Source: Alphaproteobacteria bacterium (GTDB lineage: Bacteria; Pseudomonadota; Alphaproteobacteria; RF32; CAG-239). Taken from it: DNA of 61,819 nt. The stretch covers positions 1 to 61,819 of the forward strand of contig CAAFZY010000023.1 of the NCBI GenBank assembly GCA_900767645.1, given 5' to 3'. Shown here piece after piece: positions 43,265-50,520 of this stretch. The position numbers were made by a program, and so were the translations under genes. The first letter of the stretch is position 1. Each line of letters opens with the position of its first letter. The notes below the pieces were generated by a model. That model was not told where the DNA came from, made no database searches, and was given only the letters and a program-made list of their open reading frames with translations.

Positions 43265-44305
43265 ATGCCTATGTCTGTTATGAAAATAAATACAACTCCG
43301 ATAGTCAGCGTGGTTATGCCGATATTTAAGCATTCCCCCGCGCAGTTAATCAGAGCCATAAACAGCATATTATCCCAAACCTTAACTGACTTTGAATTTA
43401 TTATCATTGACGGCAACCCAAACGGCAACAACAAAAAAATTATCCGCCGATTTGCCGATTGCCGCATTAAATATTTTAAAACCATCGGGTATATTAATTG
43501 CCTTAATTTAGGAATCAGTAAAAGCCGCAGCAAATATATTGCCCGCATGGAATCTGATGATATTTCATACCCTGAGCGCTTACAAGAGCAGGTCAATTTT
43601 TTAGAAGCGCACCCTGATGTGGATTTATGTTCTTGTTTAGTAAAATTTACCGGCGATATAAAACCGCATATTTCGCCCTATACTGCTGATATTTCATTAA
43701 TCGGATTAATCAAAAACCCATGTTTTGTGCATGCCGCCATGATGTTTAAGCGCTCATTAAACCTTAAATATGAACACCTTAAACCGCTTGAAGACTGCTT
43801 ATTATTCCGCAAGTTGCTCTTAAACGGTAAAAAAATGGCAATTATCAATAAAGTGCTGTTTGAAAACCACATTTCGTCAAAATCTTTAATGAACAGACAT
43901 GCCAAGCTTATAGCCTGCTATTTTGCCAAATTAAACGCCTTCAGCATTGCCAAATACATCGGTTATCCTTTAAGCTTTGCCGATAAAATATTTACTAAGC
44001 ACCATTTTTCAAAGCAAGAAACATTAGAATTTTTAGCTTTAAGCAAGATTTTGCAAAAAGCATTGCCAAACCTTAATACCACCAAGCTGCTCGCGCCGTA
44101 TTTTCATTATATTGCAAGTCATTGCGTGTTTAATATTTATGCTTCTTTTGCTTATTGCCAAACTTATTTTACCTATGATGTTAAACAGGCAATAAAAAAA
44201 CTGGCAAAATTTATGTTTACCGTAAAAAACGAGCGTTTCGGCGATAAAAAATATAAAGTTTTGCAAATTTTCGGCATCAGAATAAAGCTGAAAGCGAAAA
44301 AGTAA
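43265..44305 (+). CDS. Family 2 glycosyltransferase
   Basis: A 346-aa GT-A enzyme. IVSVVMPIFKHSPAQLIRAI with SILSQTLTDFEFIIIDG is the nucleotide-sugar binding start, and RMESDDISYPERL contains the metal-binding DxD region (S-D-D). The C-terminal ~150 residues are basic and specific to this protein. It adds a sugar to a lipid- or protein-linked acceptor at the cytoplasmic face of the membrane; the sugar is unknown. A paralog lies at 44625 behind tRNA-Ile2. An internal Met at position 6 could also be the start. Confidence 0.9.
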   Translation: MPMSVMKINTTPIVSVVMPIFKHSPAQLIRAINSILSQTLTDFEFIIIDGNPNGNNKKIIRRFADCRIKYFKTIGYINCLNLGISKSRSKYIARMESDDISYPERLQEQVNFLEAHPDVDLCSCLVKFTGDIKPHISPYTADISLIGLIKNPCFVHAAMMFKRSLNLKYEHLKPLEDCLLFRKLLLNGKKMAIINKVLFENHISSKSLMNRHAKLIACYFAKLNAFSIAKYIGYPLSFADKIFTKHHFSKQETLEFLALSKILQKALPNLNTTKLLAPYFHYIASHCVFNIYASFAYCQTYFTYDVKQAIKKLAKFMFTVKNERFGDKKYKVLQIFGIRIKLKAKK

Positions 44306-44436
44306 TCAGTCATAGCCTATCAAAATAAAAAAACCGCTTGACTTAAAAAGCTTATTATTATAAAGGTGGGACAGGTGAATTTTGTGTACTATTGCTTATG
44401 TTGCTTAGCTGGAGTATAAAAATTTGCGTATACTGT

Positions 44437-44513
44437 GGGCCCTTAGCTCAGTTGGTTAGAGCAGACCGCTCATAACGGCCCGGTCGTTGGTTCAAGTCCA
44501 TCAGGGCCCACCA
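44437..44513 (+). tRNA. tRNA-Ile2 (CAT, lysidine type)
   Basis: Acceptor GGGCCCT/AGGGCCC, D arm AGCTCAGTTGGTTAGAGC, anticodon loop CTCATAA (CAT), encoded CCA. The body (GGGCCCTTAGCTCAG start, GGTTCAAGTCC T arm) resembles the CAU isoleucine tRNA that is modified by TilS, not an initiator or elongator Met tRNA. One A-C mismatch in the anticodon stem. Confidence 0.8.
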
Positions 44514-44516
44514 TAT

Positions 44517-44545
44517 AAACCACTCTTTTTGCAAGAGTGGTTTTT
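44517..44545 (+). terminator. Terminator after tRNA-Ile2
   Basis: AAACCACTCTT (44517-44527) pairs with AAGAGTGGTTT (44533-44543), followed by T residues. Confidence 0.85.
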
Positions 44546-44624
44546 GATTATTTAAAACTCAGCTTGATGTTTTAAGCTTAAAATAGTATATGCTTATATT
44601 AATTTTATTTAGCGGAGTAATTCA

Positions 44625-45470
44625 ATGCCTAAAGTTTCAGTTTTAATGCCGATATATAAGACCAATGAGGTATATCTGCGCGCGGCGATTGAAAGCATTT
44701 TAAGCCAAACTTTTACTGATTTTGAGTTTTTGATTTTAGACGATTGTCCTGACGAATCGCGCGAAAAAATTATAGCATCATACAGTGATGAACGGATAAA
44801 ATACACCAAAAACTCTTGCAATCTCGGGATTTCAGCCAGCCGCAACAAATTAATTGATATGGCTCAAGGCGAGTATCTGGCCGTTTTTGACCACGATGAC
44901 ATTTCATTACCGGAACGTTTTGCCAAAGAGGTTGCTTATTTAGATGCCAACCCGCAATGCGGCGTGGTAAGTTGCGCCTTTAAAAAGCTGATTGAAAATA
45001 CCGTAAATGTTAACCCTGAAAACAATGAACAGATTACCCGCAAAATGTTTATTTCATGCGCGTTGATGCATCCGGCGGCTATGATACGTAAATCTGTGCT
45101 TGACAACCTTAATTTGCGTTATGAAGAAAAATTTTCACCGGCAGAAGATTATGCTCTGTGGTGCCGAATGATTGACAAAACCGAATTTCATAATCTGCCT
45201 GAAGTATTGTTTTATTATCGTGACCATGCACAAAACACCACTCATAATCAACTGCAAAAAATGCAGGATAGAACTTGTTTTATTCAAGCCTTTGCCCGCA
45301 TTAACAACGCTGCTTTATGGAAAGGAATTGAGCAGCAAATACGTTATGTTACCTATATAAAAGTATTCGGCATACCTATGTTCAAAATTGTCCGTTGCGG
45401 CCAATATTCAAAATGCTATTTGTTTGACCGCATAACAATTTATTACAGCAAAACAAAAGTGATTATATAA
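44625..45470 (+). CDS. Family 2 glycosyltransferase
   Basis: A 281-aa GT-A glycosyltransferase. KVSVLMPIYKTNEVYLRAAI with SILSQTFTDFEFLILDD is the sugar-nucleotide site; VFDHDDISLPERF holds the DxD motif; a likely catalytic acid lies in SPAEDYALWCRM. It resembles the gene at 43265 in the first 120 residues and differs after. Probable role in cell-surface glycan assembly with GalU-derived or other sugar nucleotides. Ribosome site GCGGAG upstream. The fourth pilin leader starts 3 bp after its stop. Confidence 0.92.
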   Translation: MPKVSVLMPIYKTNEVYLRAAIESILSQTFTDFEFLILDDCPDESREKIIASYSDERIKYTKNSCNLGISASRNKLIDMAQGEYLAVFDHDDISLPERFAKEVAYLDANPQCGVVSCAFKKLIENTVNVNPENNEQITRKMFISCALMHPAAMIRKSVLDNLNLRYEEKFSPAEDYALWCRMIDKTEFHNLPEVLFYYRDHAQNTTHNQLQKMQDRTCFIQAFARINNAALWKGIEQQIRYVTYIKVFGIPMFKIVRCGQYSKCYLFDRITIYYSKTKVII

Positions 45471-45472
45471 AA

Positions 45473-45567
45473 TACAACTTATACACAGCACGGACTCGTA
45501 AATATTGCAAAAAAAAAACGCGAGCTAAAATCTTTTCAAAACCAACTTTTTGAGGAGATTTTTTATT
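45473..45567 (+). promoter_or_regulatory. Pilin leader element, copy 4
   Basis: Same leader, with TTATACACA (45479-45487) in place of TTATGCACA; the changed base is the free position of the DnaA-box consensus. A10 run (45509-45518), TAAAAT (45525-45530), GAGGAG before the start. The arm after the ribosome site is degraded to GATTTTTTATT. Confidence 0.6.
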
Positions 45568-46251
45568 ATGATAAAAAAATTTGCTAATTTGTTCCACCCG
45601 GATTATCGGGTCAAGTTTGAGAATGACATTGTTTGCACCGGTCGGTCTATGGTCGAGATGCTCGGCGTTTTGGCGATAATAGGCGTTCTCTCCGTCGGGG
45701 CGATTGCCGGATATTCCAAGGCGATGATGAAGTATAAGCTCAATAAACAGTCGGAGCAATTAAATACCGTAATCAATACCATTGCCCGCAACATACATAG
45801 TTTTGATAACCTTCATGCCAGCGGCGGAAACACTCCCGATTTAACGCGATATTTCATTAAAATGGGCGAAATTCCAACTGAAATGGTACAAAACACCGGA
45901 TTCTTAAAAGATGTATTCGGCATACAGTGGGCTTCATTTATCAACTCAACCGACACTCATATATTCTTAGAAGGCATTGCTCCGGTACTAAAAACAAAAT
46001 CTGCCGATAACTTAGCCATTTGCCAAAACGTTATTCTAACAGCCAAAGAAAATGCCGACAACATTTGGGACTTTATCACCGCCAGCACCGATAGCGGCAG
46101 CAGCATCGGGCGCCTTTTCGGCAACGATGAATGTTTAACCGGTCGGCAATGCTTAAAAGATGTAACGCTTGACGACATCTATACTATTTGCAACAAGCAA
46201 ATCGGCACCCAACACGCCACCTTTCAAATTAGGTGGAAAATACACCGATAA
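45568..46251 (+). CDS. Type IV pilin-like protein, copy 4
   Basis: A 227-aa variant with a longer, basic leader (MIKKFANLFHPDYRVKFEND, then IVCTG) before RSMVEMLGVLAIIGVLSVG. If cleaved after the Gly the leader is 25 residues, against 6 in the others. The helix is identical to the other copies. The C-terminal cluster keeps three Cys (EC, QC, IC) but the last two are lost (NKQIGTQHATF). So disulfide pairing must differ. KQSEQLNTV at the helix end is like copy 3. Function inferred as for the others. Confidence 0.75.
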   Translation: MIKKFANLFHPDYRVKFENDIVCTGRSMVEMLGVLAIIGVLSVGAIAGYSKAMMKYKLNKQSEQLNTVINTIARNIHSFDNLHASGGNTPDLTRYFIKMGEIPTEMVQNTGFLKDVFGIQWASFINSTDTHIFLEGIAPVLKTKSADNLAICQNVILTAKENADNIWDFITASTDSGSSIGRLFGNDECLTGRQCLKDVTLDDIYTICNKQIGTQHATFQIRWKIHR

Positions 46252-46253
46252 AA

Positions 46254-46441
46254 CTATTTTGTTGCCAATATCAACACCAAAACCGAAATTAAAAATAAAA
46301 TCTTCCATTTGGCAGCGGCTTGCTCATCGCTGTTGTTAAATTTAAATGCCTTAACCCCGCGACTGAGCAACATAACCCAAAACATAGAGGTATAAGCAAG
46401 CACCGCCACATAAGCCGGATTTTGCGTATAATAAAGCGCCA
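46254..46441 (-). pseudogene. Displaced 3' end of the EamA transporter gene
   Basis: Encodes ALYYTQNPAYVAVLAYTSMF, WVMLLSRGVKAFKFNNSDEQ and a last membrane helix WKILFLISVLVLILATK. The first ~23 codons duplicate the end of the transporter gene at 47670. This is the original C-terminus, cut off by the insertion at 46442-47714. Without it the transporter has lost its terminal helix. Confidence 0.8.
46371..46441. repeat. Insertion-flanking direct repeat, left
   Basis: 71 bp, direct copy of 47715-47785 with one mismatch, from the 3' part of the EamA gene. Confidence 0.92.
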
Positions 46442-46665
46442 TGAGCTATTCTATTTTCTAAAATACCTTCTATTTGCTCCAAAAGTGTCCTTATGTATTC
46501 ATTATTGGCAAAATCCTTTCTCCACTCATGGAATCTAGACCGGCTATAGTTTTTATCAAAAAAAAGCTGGTTTATAAGGTAAATTTGCTCATTATTCTTC
46601 AGCTCTTGCAACATTCCCTGAAGTTCACTCTTAACAAAATCCTCATCATATATCTTAGCAGGCAT
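46442..46665 (-). pseudogene. Truncated phage terminase small subunit-like gene
   Basis: Starts at 46665 behind AGGAG. About 75 residues (AKIYDEDFVKSELQGMLQEL, LINQLFFDKNYSRSRFHEWR, TLLEQIEGILENRIAHGAL) resemble small terminase subunits of tailed phages with the YSRxRFxEWxKxF pattern. At the repeat boundary the frame runs into the duplicated EamA sequence, so the C-terminus is lost. It marks the insertion as phage or phage-satellite DNA. Confidence 0.55.
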
Positions 46666-46766
46666 TTTATTTCTCCTTAGAAGAATTATAAAAATAGATT
46701 CATTCATACCCTTGTGTTTACTATTTTTTACTTGTATCCGACAAATTTTATGTTACTCTTTAATCG

Positions 46767-46945
46767 GAGCGAGTGATAATCGCTCTGAGGTATCATACCC
46801 TCTTACAGAGCGCCTGCGAAAGGCGAAACTTTTGCGTGCTTTCTAGCATAAGGCTAGAGGGCAGCAAAATAAGCTATATGCAAATATGTTGCACTATCTC
46901 TGTATAGGTATGAACCTCTAGCCACCTCTTATCAAGGTGGTTTTA
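46767..46945 (+). ncRNA. Structured RNA / attenuator-like leader
   Basis: Dense local pairing: GAGCGA/TCGCTC (46767-46785), CGCCT/AGGCG (near 46811-46825), CTAGC/GCTAG (near 46843-46857), TGCAA/TTGCA (46879-46893). Long-range: GAGGTATCATACC (46787-46799) with GGTATGAACCTC (46907-46918), and GGCTAGAGG (46852-46860) with CCTCTAGCC (46915-46923). These two share 46915-46918 and exclude each other. A terminator hairpin CCACCT/AGGTGG (46922-46940) plus TTTT follows and shares bases with the second pairing. It precedes a membrane-protein gene. Class unknown. Confidence 0.55.
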
Positions 46946-46972
46946 CTTTTATTACAAAATATGAGGTTTAAT

Positions 46973-47641
46973 ATGAGAAATTTTATCAGCATTCTTTTTA
47001 TTTACTTCTGTGGCATATTTTTGGTTACATTCTTTGTCTCATCAAATGATGATTTTGCATATCTTTTAGGAGTATTATCGGCAATATTGGCGATTCCGAC
47101 TTTTCTCGCCTATTTTTTTCGACTACCAACAATAATTATAGCTATTTTATTAGCAATACACTTAGGCAAAGATTATCAAACTTACCACCCTGCAACATCA
47201 CAAGAGTATTATTATTTAATTTTATTTGCATATTTTATCGGTATTAACATTTTTTCTTTTTTTATCGCAAACATAATCAAAGAGTGTCTAAAGTATAATA
47301 AGAAACATCCAAGTGTTATTTATAATAAACTCTCGGACACTTATATAAAAGCCAAGAAAATATACCTTCAATATTGGCGTAAATCCAATATTTCTAAGGC
47401 AATTATGGTAGCGGTACCGTTATTAATTGTTATTTTGGGTTATGGATGCAAGGTATATCTAGATAAAGACGAAGTTCTTACAAGAGCAGCTACAAAGAAA
47501 TATAATTACTGCATGCAGCAACGGCGGTGGGGCTTAAAAACATACTTAGCATCAAAATGTCCTGAGTACTTATACTATATGAACAGTTGCTATGGAGAAT
47601 GCAAATCCACCGCAATAAAAAAGATTAAGGAGAAGCTATAA
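46973..47641 (+). CDS. Membrane protein of the insertion element
   Basis: A 222-aa protein with about five membrane helices (ISILFIYFCGIFLVTFFV; LLGVLSAILAIPTFLAYFF; LPTIIIAILLAIHL; YLILFAYFIGINIFSFFIA; KAIMVAVPLLIVILGYG) and a Cys-containing soluble tail. GAGG lies 6 nt before the ATG at 46973; earlier in-frame starts lie in the terminator. It is the only intact gene of the 1.3-kb insertion and sits directly behind the RNA element. It could act in superinfection exclusion, a common job of small membrane proteins in phages, but nothing in the sequence proves it. Confidence 0.55.
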   Translation: MRNFISILFIYFCGIFLVTFFVSSNDDFAYLLGVLSAILAIPTFLAYFFRLPTIIIAILLAIHLGKDYQTYHPATSQEYYYLILFAYFIGINIFSFFIANIIKECLKYNKKHPSVIYNKLSDTYIKAKKIYLQYWRKSNISKAIMVAVPLLIVILGYGCKVYLDKDEVLTRAATKKYNYCMQQRRWGLKTYLASKCPEYLYYMNSCYGECKSTAIKKIKEKL

Positions 47642-47669
47642 ATGCCATCATTGAGCACTTTATGTTTTA

Positions 47670-48479
47670 TTATTGGATGCTTTCATATAGCAGCGGCAAT
47701 TTTAACTGGCTTAGCATAACCCAAAACATAGAGGTATAAGCAAGCACCGCCACATAAGCCGGATTTTGCGCATAATAAAGCGCCAATGATTTCATGCTCA
47801 AAAAGCCAATCATATACACAAAAACCAATCCTTTAAGTAACTTATGCGCCAATACTAAATTTTTAAGCGGAAGCTTCTTTTTACAATATATAACCATGTG
47901 CACCGTCGCAACTACTGCCGCAATGATAAAGCTTTGCCACAACGCGCCCCAAAACGGCGTACTTGTCGTTTGATTCATAACCATTTTGCTAAGTACGGTA
48001 AACGCCGATGTCAGCAATAACAAAGGTAAAAGTTTATAAAGCGCCTGTCGTGTAAACACAACCTGATGATAACGATTAAGCGCCAACACTGCACCTGCAC
48101 ATGCCATAAAAATCGCTCCGCTCTGCCACGGATTTTGCCAATACCGTTTAAGCAAACCGACATCAATAAAACACCACAAAACAAAAACAATGATTACTGA
48201 CAGCGGCGTAATGGAGCTGACCGTTTCCGAGCCGTATTTTTTATTAATACCGAACACGGCATAATCAACCACAGCGGCAATCAGCCCCTGACAAATTGCC
48301 ATAATATAAAATGCGTTTGAAAAAATAACCGGATTAAACGCTAAAAGCGGCAACAGCAACAATGCCACAATCCAGCCGCGGTAAACCATAAAAGTATTGG
48401 CGTCAAGCTTAATATTTTGCGCCGAAAGATAATAAATTGCCGAAAGCACTGCCGACAGCAAGGCTAAAACCACCCACAT
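47670..48479 (-). CDS. EamA-type transporter with altered C-terminus
   Basis: A 269-aa inner-membrane protein with about nine helices of the drug/metabolite transporter type (WVVLALLSAVLSAIYYLSAQ at the start, ITPLSVIIVFVLWCFIDVG, YVAVLAYTSMFWVML near the end). The ATG at 48479 follows AAGAGG. After SMFWVML it ends in SQLKLPLLYESIQ, encoded by the inserted element, instead of the ~40 native residues with the last helix that remain at 46254-46441. So the usual ten-helix layout is incomplete, and activity is doubtful. Substrate unknown. Confidence 0.75.
   Translation of the reverse strand: MWVVLALLSAVLSAIYYLSAQNIKLDANTFMVYRGWIVALLLLPLLAFNPVIFSNAFYIMAICQGLIAAVVDYAVFGINKKYGSETVSSITPLSVIIVFVLWCFIDVGLLKRYWQNPWQSGAIFMACAGAVLALNRYHQVVFTRQALYKLLPLLLLTSAFTVLSKMVMNQTTSTPFWGALWQSFIIAAVVATVHMVIYCKKKLPLKNLVLAHKLLKGLVFVYMIGFLSMKSLALYYAQNPAYVAVLAYTSMFWVMLSQLKLPLLYESIQ
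47715..47785. repeat. Insertion-flanking direct repeat, right
   Basis: 71 bp, direct copy of 46371-46441 with one mismatch, inside the end of the transporter gene. Confidence 0.92.
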
Positions 48480-48503
48480 CAGATTACCTCTTTTGTTTAT
48501 AAA

Positions 48504-48539
48504 ACAATCCCCGTTGTATAACACACAAACGGGGATTGT
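48504..48539 (-). terminator. Terminator after the small secreted protein gene
   Basis: ACAATCCCCGTT (48504-48515) pairs perfectly with AACGGGGATTGT (48528-48539) across a 12-nt loop. Confidence 0.8.
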
Positions 48540-48549
48540 CCAAGGTAAA

Positions 48550-48783
48550 TTATTCAAAAGTCCACGATACGGAGTTGGCGTCACCGTCAGTAGCAGCAGC
48601 TTCCGCCGCACTGACCGAATATTTAGTTCTTACGACAGTGGTATCGGTGTTGTTTTCGGATGACGAGTTACCCCCTGAAGAACCTCCTAATGACGAACCG
48701 TCACACGGAGGCGAAGGGCATGCAAAACAAGTTCCTATATTAACCATGCTCAAAAACATAATCAGCGCAATTGTCCTTTTCAT
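48550..48783 (-). CDS. Small secreted Cys/Ser-rich protein (77 aa)
   Basis: The start at 48783 follows AAGGAG. A signal peptide (KRTIALIMFLSMVNIGTCFA) leads to CPSPPC and a low-complexity Ser/Gly/Asn stretch, then a short ordered end (YSVSAAEAAATDGDANSVSW). Cleavage after Ala-20 would leave an N-terminal Cys; the preceding residues (C-F-A) are not a standard lipobox, so lipoprotein status is uncertain. Own terminator. No family recognised. Confidence 0.6.
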   Translation of the reverse strand: MKRTIALIMFLSMVNIGTCFACPSPPCDGSSLGGSSGGNSSSENNTDTTVVRTKYSVSAAEAAATDGDANSVSWTFE

Positions 48784-48946
48784 AAATTTTCTCCTTTTAA
48801 TATTATGAATTATCGTCAGCCCACTGATTTTAAGCGCCTTAAATTCTGACATATATCAATAGATTCCAGCAACAATTACAAAGCATATTTTAATTAATTT
48901 CAGGTCATCTGTTAACGAGCATAAAATATAAAATACGGAAAATATT

Positions 48947-50431
48947 TTACATCCCTTGCATACTGCGTCGGCTCGCCATAACTGAAAGTAATTTATTGAT
49001 AGTTTCAGGCATGTCTTGCTCCTGATTAGATTCAATTATATCAATAATATCTTGCTCTCGCGAGGTTAACTCTTCATTAATACCGACCTGAGCGTAATAA
49101 TCGTTGCTGCTGTTATACAAATTGGCAGCCTTGCGACTATCACCCTGATCATAATAAAATTGCGAAAGATGTTTGTTGGCATTGGCAACCTGATGCGAAT
49201 ACATTTCTTCATCAGCCATATTCAAAACTTGTTGATACGCCCAAATTGCTTTGCTTTCAGAATTGGCTTTAACATACATATCAGCCGCTCGTCCCCATGC
49301 GTTCACGTTTTTCGGCGAAAGTTCAATTGCCAATTCAAACGCTCCGGTACTGAGTTTTATGTCTTGAATACTTGCCAAAGTACCAAATGTACAGGTATAA
49401 TTTGAAGCTTCCAAAAACGCCAAATCGCGCTTAGAGGCATTGCCCTTAAATTGGCAACAACGCTCACTGCAATTGTCCATCAATGCCTGCATTAAGTCCA
49501 AGCACTGCGACGGATTGCCTTTGCTTAATGTATACAAAGCCTCATCGGGAGAAGGCAAATCAGCGGCTTCGGAGAGAGTGTCAAATTTACCGTTAATAGC
49601 CAAATGAATAAAATTTTTAACGGCCTCAACCAACTGAATAACGTCTTCTTCGGTCGCCAAATCACCGCATTTAGCTTTAAGAATTTGCGCGATTTTACCT
49701 TCATCAATATCACGCCCCATCATATTAATCAGCAAGCCGGTTAAATCAGCCAAACTCTTTTTGGCCGGACTGTATTTAAACGGTTTAATGCCGGCAGCCA
49801 TTTCATCAAGCTCGCCGGCACGACCTTTACGCCAATCAAATTCTTTAGATGAGGCATTGCCTCTTCCCGTATAGGCGGAAGAGCCCGCCGGTTGAGATGC
49901 AAAAGATGACGATTTGCCGTTTAAAGATGGCGCGAATGAAGAACCATAGTTCTGAGCGGCAAAGTCCATATTTTTTTGCATTTTCTTTTCCGCGTCACGC
50001 TTACGTTGCTCGCTTAATTCTTTTTCGGCATTTTCGCGACGACGACGCTCCAGTTCATTTTGATTGCGTTTTTGCTGTTGCACCGCCAACCTTTGTTGTT
50101 CTGATTTTTCCAACTCGCGATTAAGCCCTTGTTCCAACTCACGCTCATTGTTTTTCATCGGCGCGGTTGCTTGAGCATAATTTCCGTCGGCAGAAGCTCC
50201 GTCTGTCGCCACATCGTTTTTAATAAAAGAGAGTAAGGATTTAATGTATAAAATAACAATCAAAAATAAAAAAAGAACAAATGCCAACAACAATAATATA
50301 ACCGAAACAACCCGCAAATTATCAGTTCCGGAAAAATGGCGTTGGAAAAAACCGGCCATTCCGTTCAGATTTTGGCTGACGGCAATACTAAAACGAGTGC
50401 TCAATAAAAACAACGCTATGTTCTTAAGCAT
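48947..50431 (-). CDS. Membrane-anchored coiled-coil/TPR-like protein
   Basis: A 494-aa protein. One or two hydrophobic segments at the N-terminus, mainly VVSVILLLLAFVLFLFLIVI (~41-62), then a highly charged coiled coil (EQQRLAVQQQKRNQNELERR, ENAEKELSEQRKRDAEKK), a Ser/Gly linker, and a C-terminal helical repeat region with TPR character (STGAFELAIELSPKNVNAWG, AIWAYQQVLNMADEE, RKAANLYNSSNDYYAQVG). Not assigned to a named family. The next gene upstream on the strand (50521) also has an N-terminal helix and TPRs; the two may work together as a scaffold. Confidence 0.65.
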   Translation of the reverse strand: MLKNIALFLLSTRFSIAVSQNLNGMAGFFQRHFSGTDNLRVVSVILLLLAFVLFLFLIVILYIKSLLSFIKNDVATDGASADGNYAQATAPMKNNERELEQGLNRELEKSEQQRLAVQQQKRNQNELERRRRENAEKELSEQRKRDAEKKMQKNMDFAAQNYGSSFAPSLNGKSSSFASQPAGSSAYTGRGNASSKEFDWRKGRAGELDEMAAGIKPFKYSPAKKSLADLTGLLINMMGRDIDEGKIAQILKAKCGDLATEEDVIQLVEAVKNFIHLAINGKFDTLSEAADLPSPDEALYTLSKGNPSQCLDLMQALMDNCSERCCQFKGNASKRDLAFLEASNYTCTFGTLASIQDIKLSTGAFELAIELSPKNVNAWGRAADMYVKANSESKAIWAYQQVLNMADEEMYSHQVANANKHLSQFYYDQGDSRKAANLYNSSNDYYAQVGINEELTSREQDIIDIIESNQEQDMPETINKLLSVMASRRSMQGM

Positions 50432-50520
50432 TATTCAGTTCCTTTTCGTTATTTTATGCGAATAACCTTAAACTCTTATAAAGCAAATAGATTAATAATA
50501 TCTTACCTGAAACACAAGTT

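Larger units (their letters stand above)
46442..47714. mobile_element. 1.3-kb phage-derived insertion in the EamA gene
   Basis: Lies between 71-bp direct repeats of the transporter 3' end. It carries a truncated terminase-small-subunit-like gene, a structured RNA and a membrane-protein gene. No integrase remains. The repeat plus new gene end fit site-specific integration at a gene 3' end, as satellites and prophages do. Confidence 0.65.

Noticed and set aside
44437..44513. Initiator or elongator tRNA-Met for the CAT anticodon
   Set aside because: Body sequence and acceptor stem resemble the lysidine-type Ile tRNA; initiator features (three G-C pairs in the anticodon stem, unpaired 1-72) are absent.
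46254..46707. One continuous gene from 46707 down to 46351 joining terminase-like and EamA-derived residues
   Set aside because: The second part is the duplicated transporter DNA read in a foreign frame; only the terminase-like part up to the repeat is meaningful.
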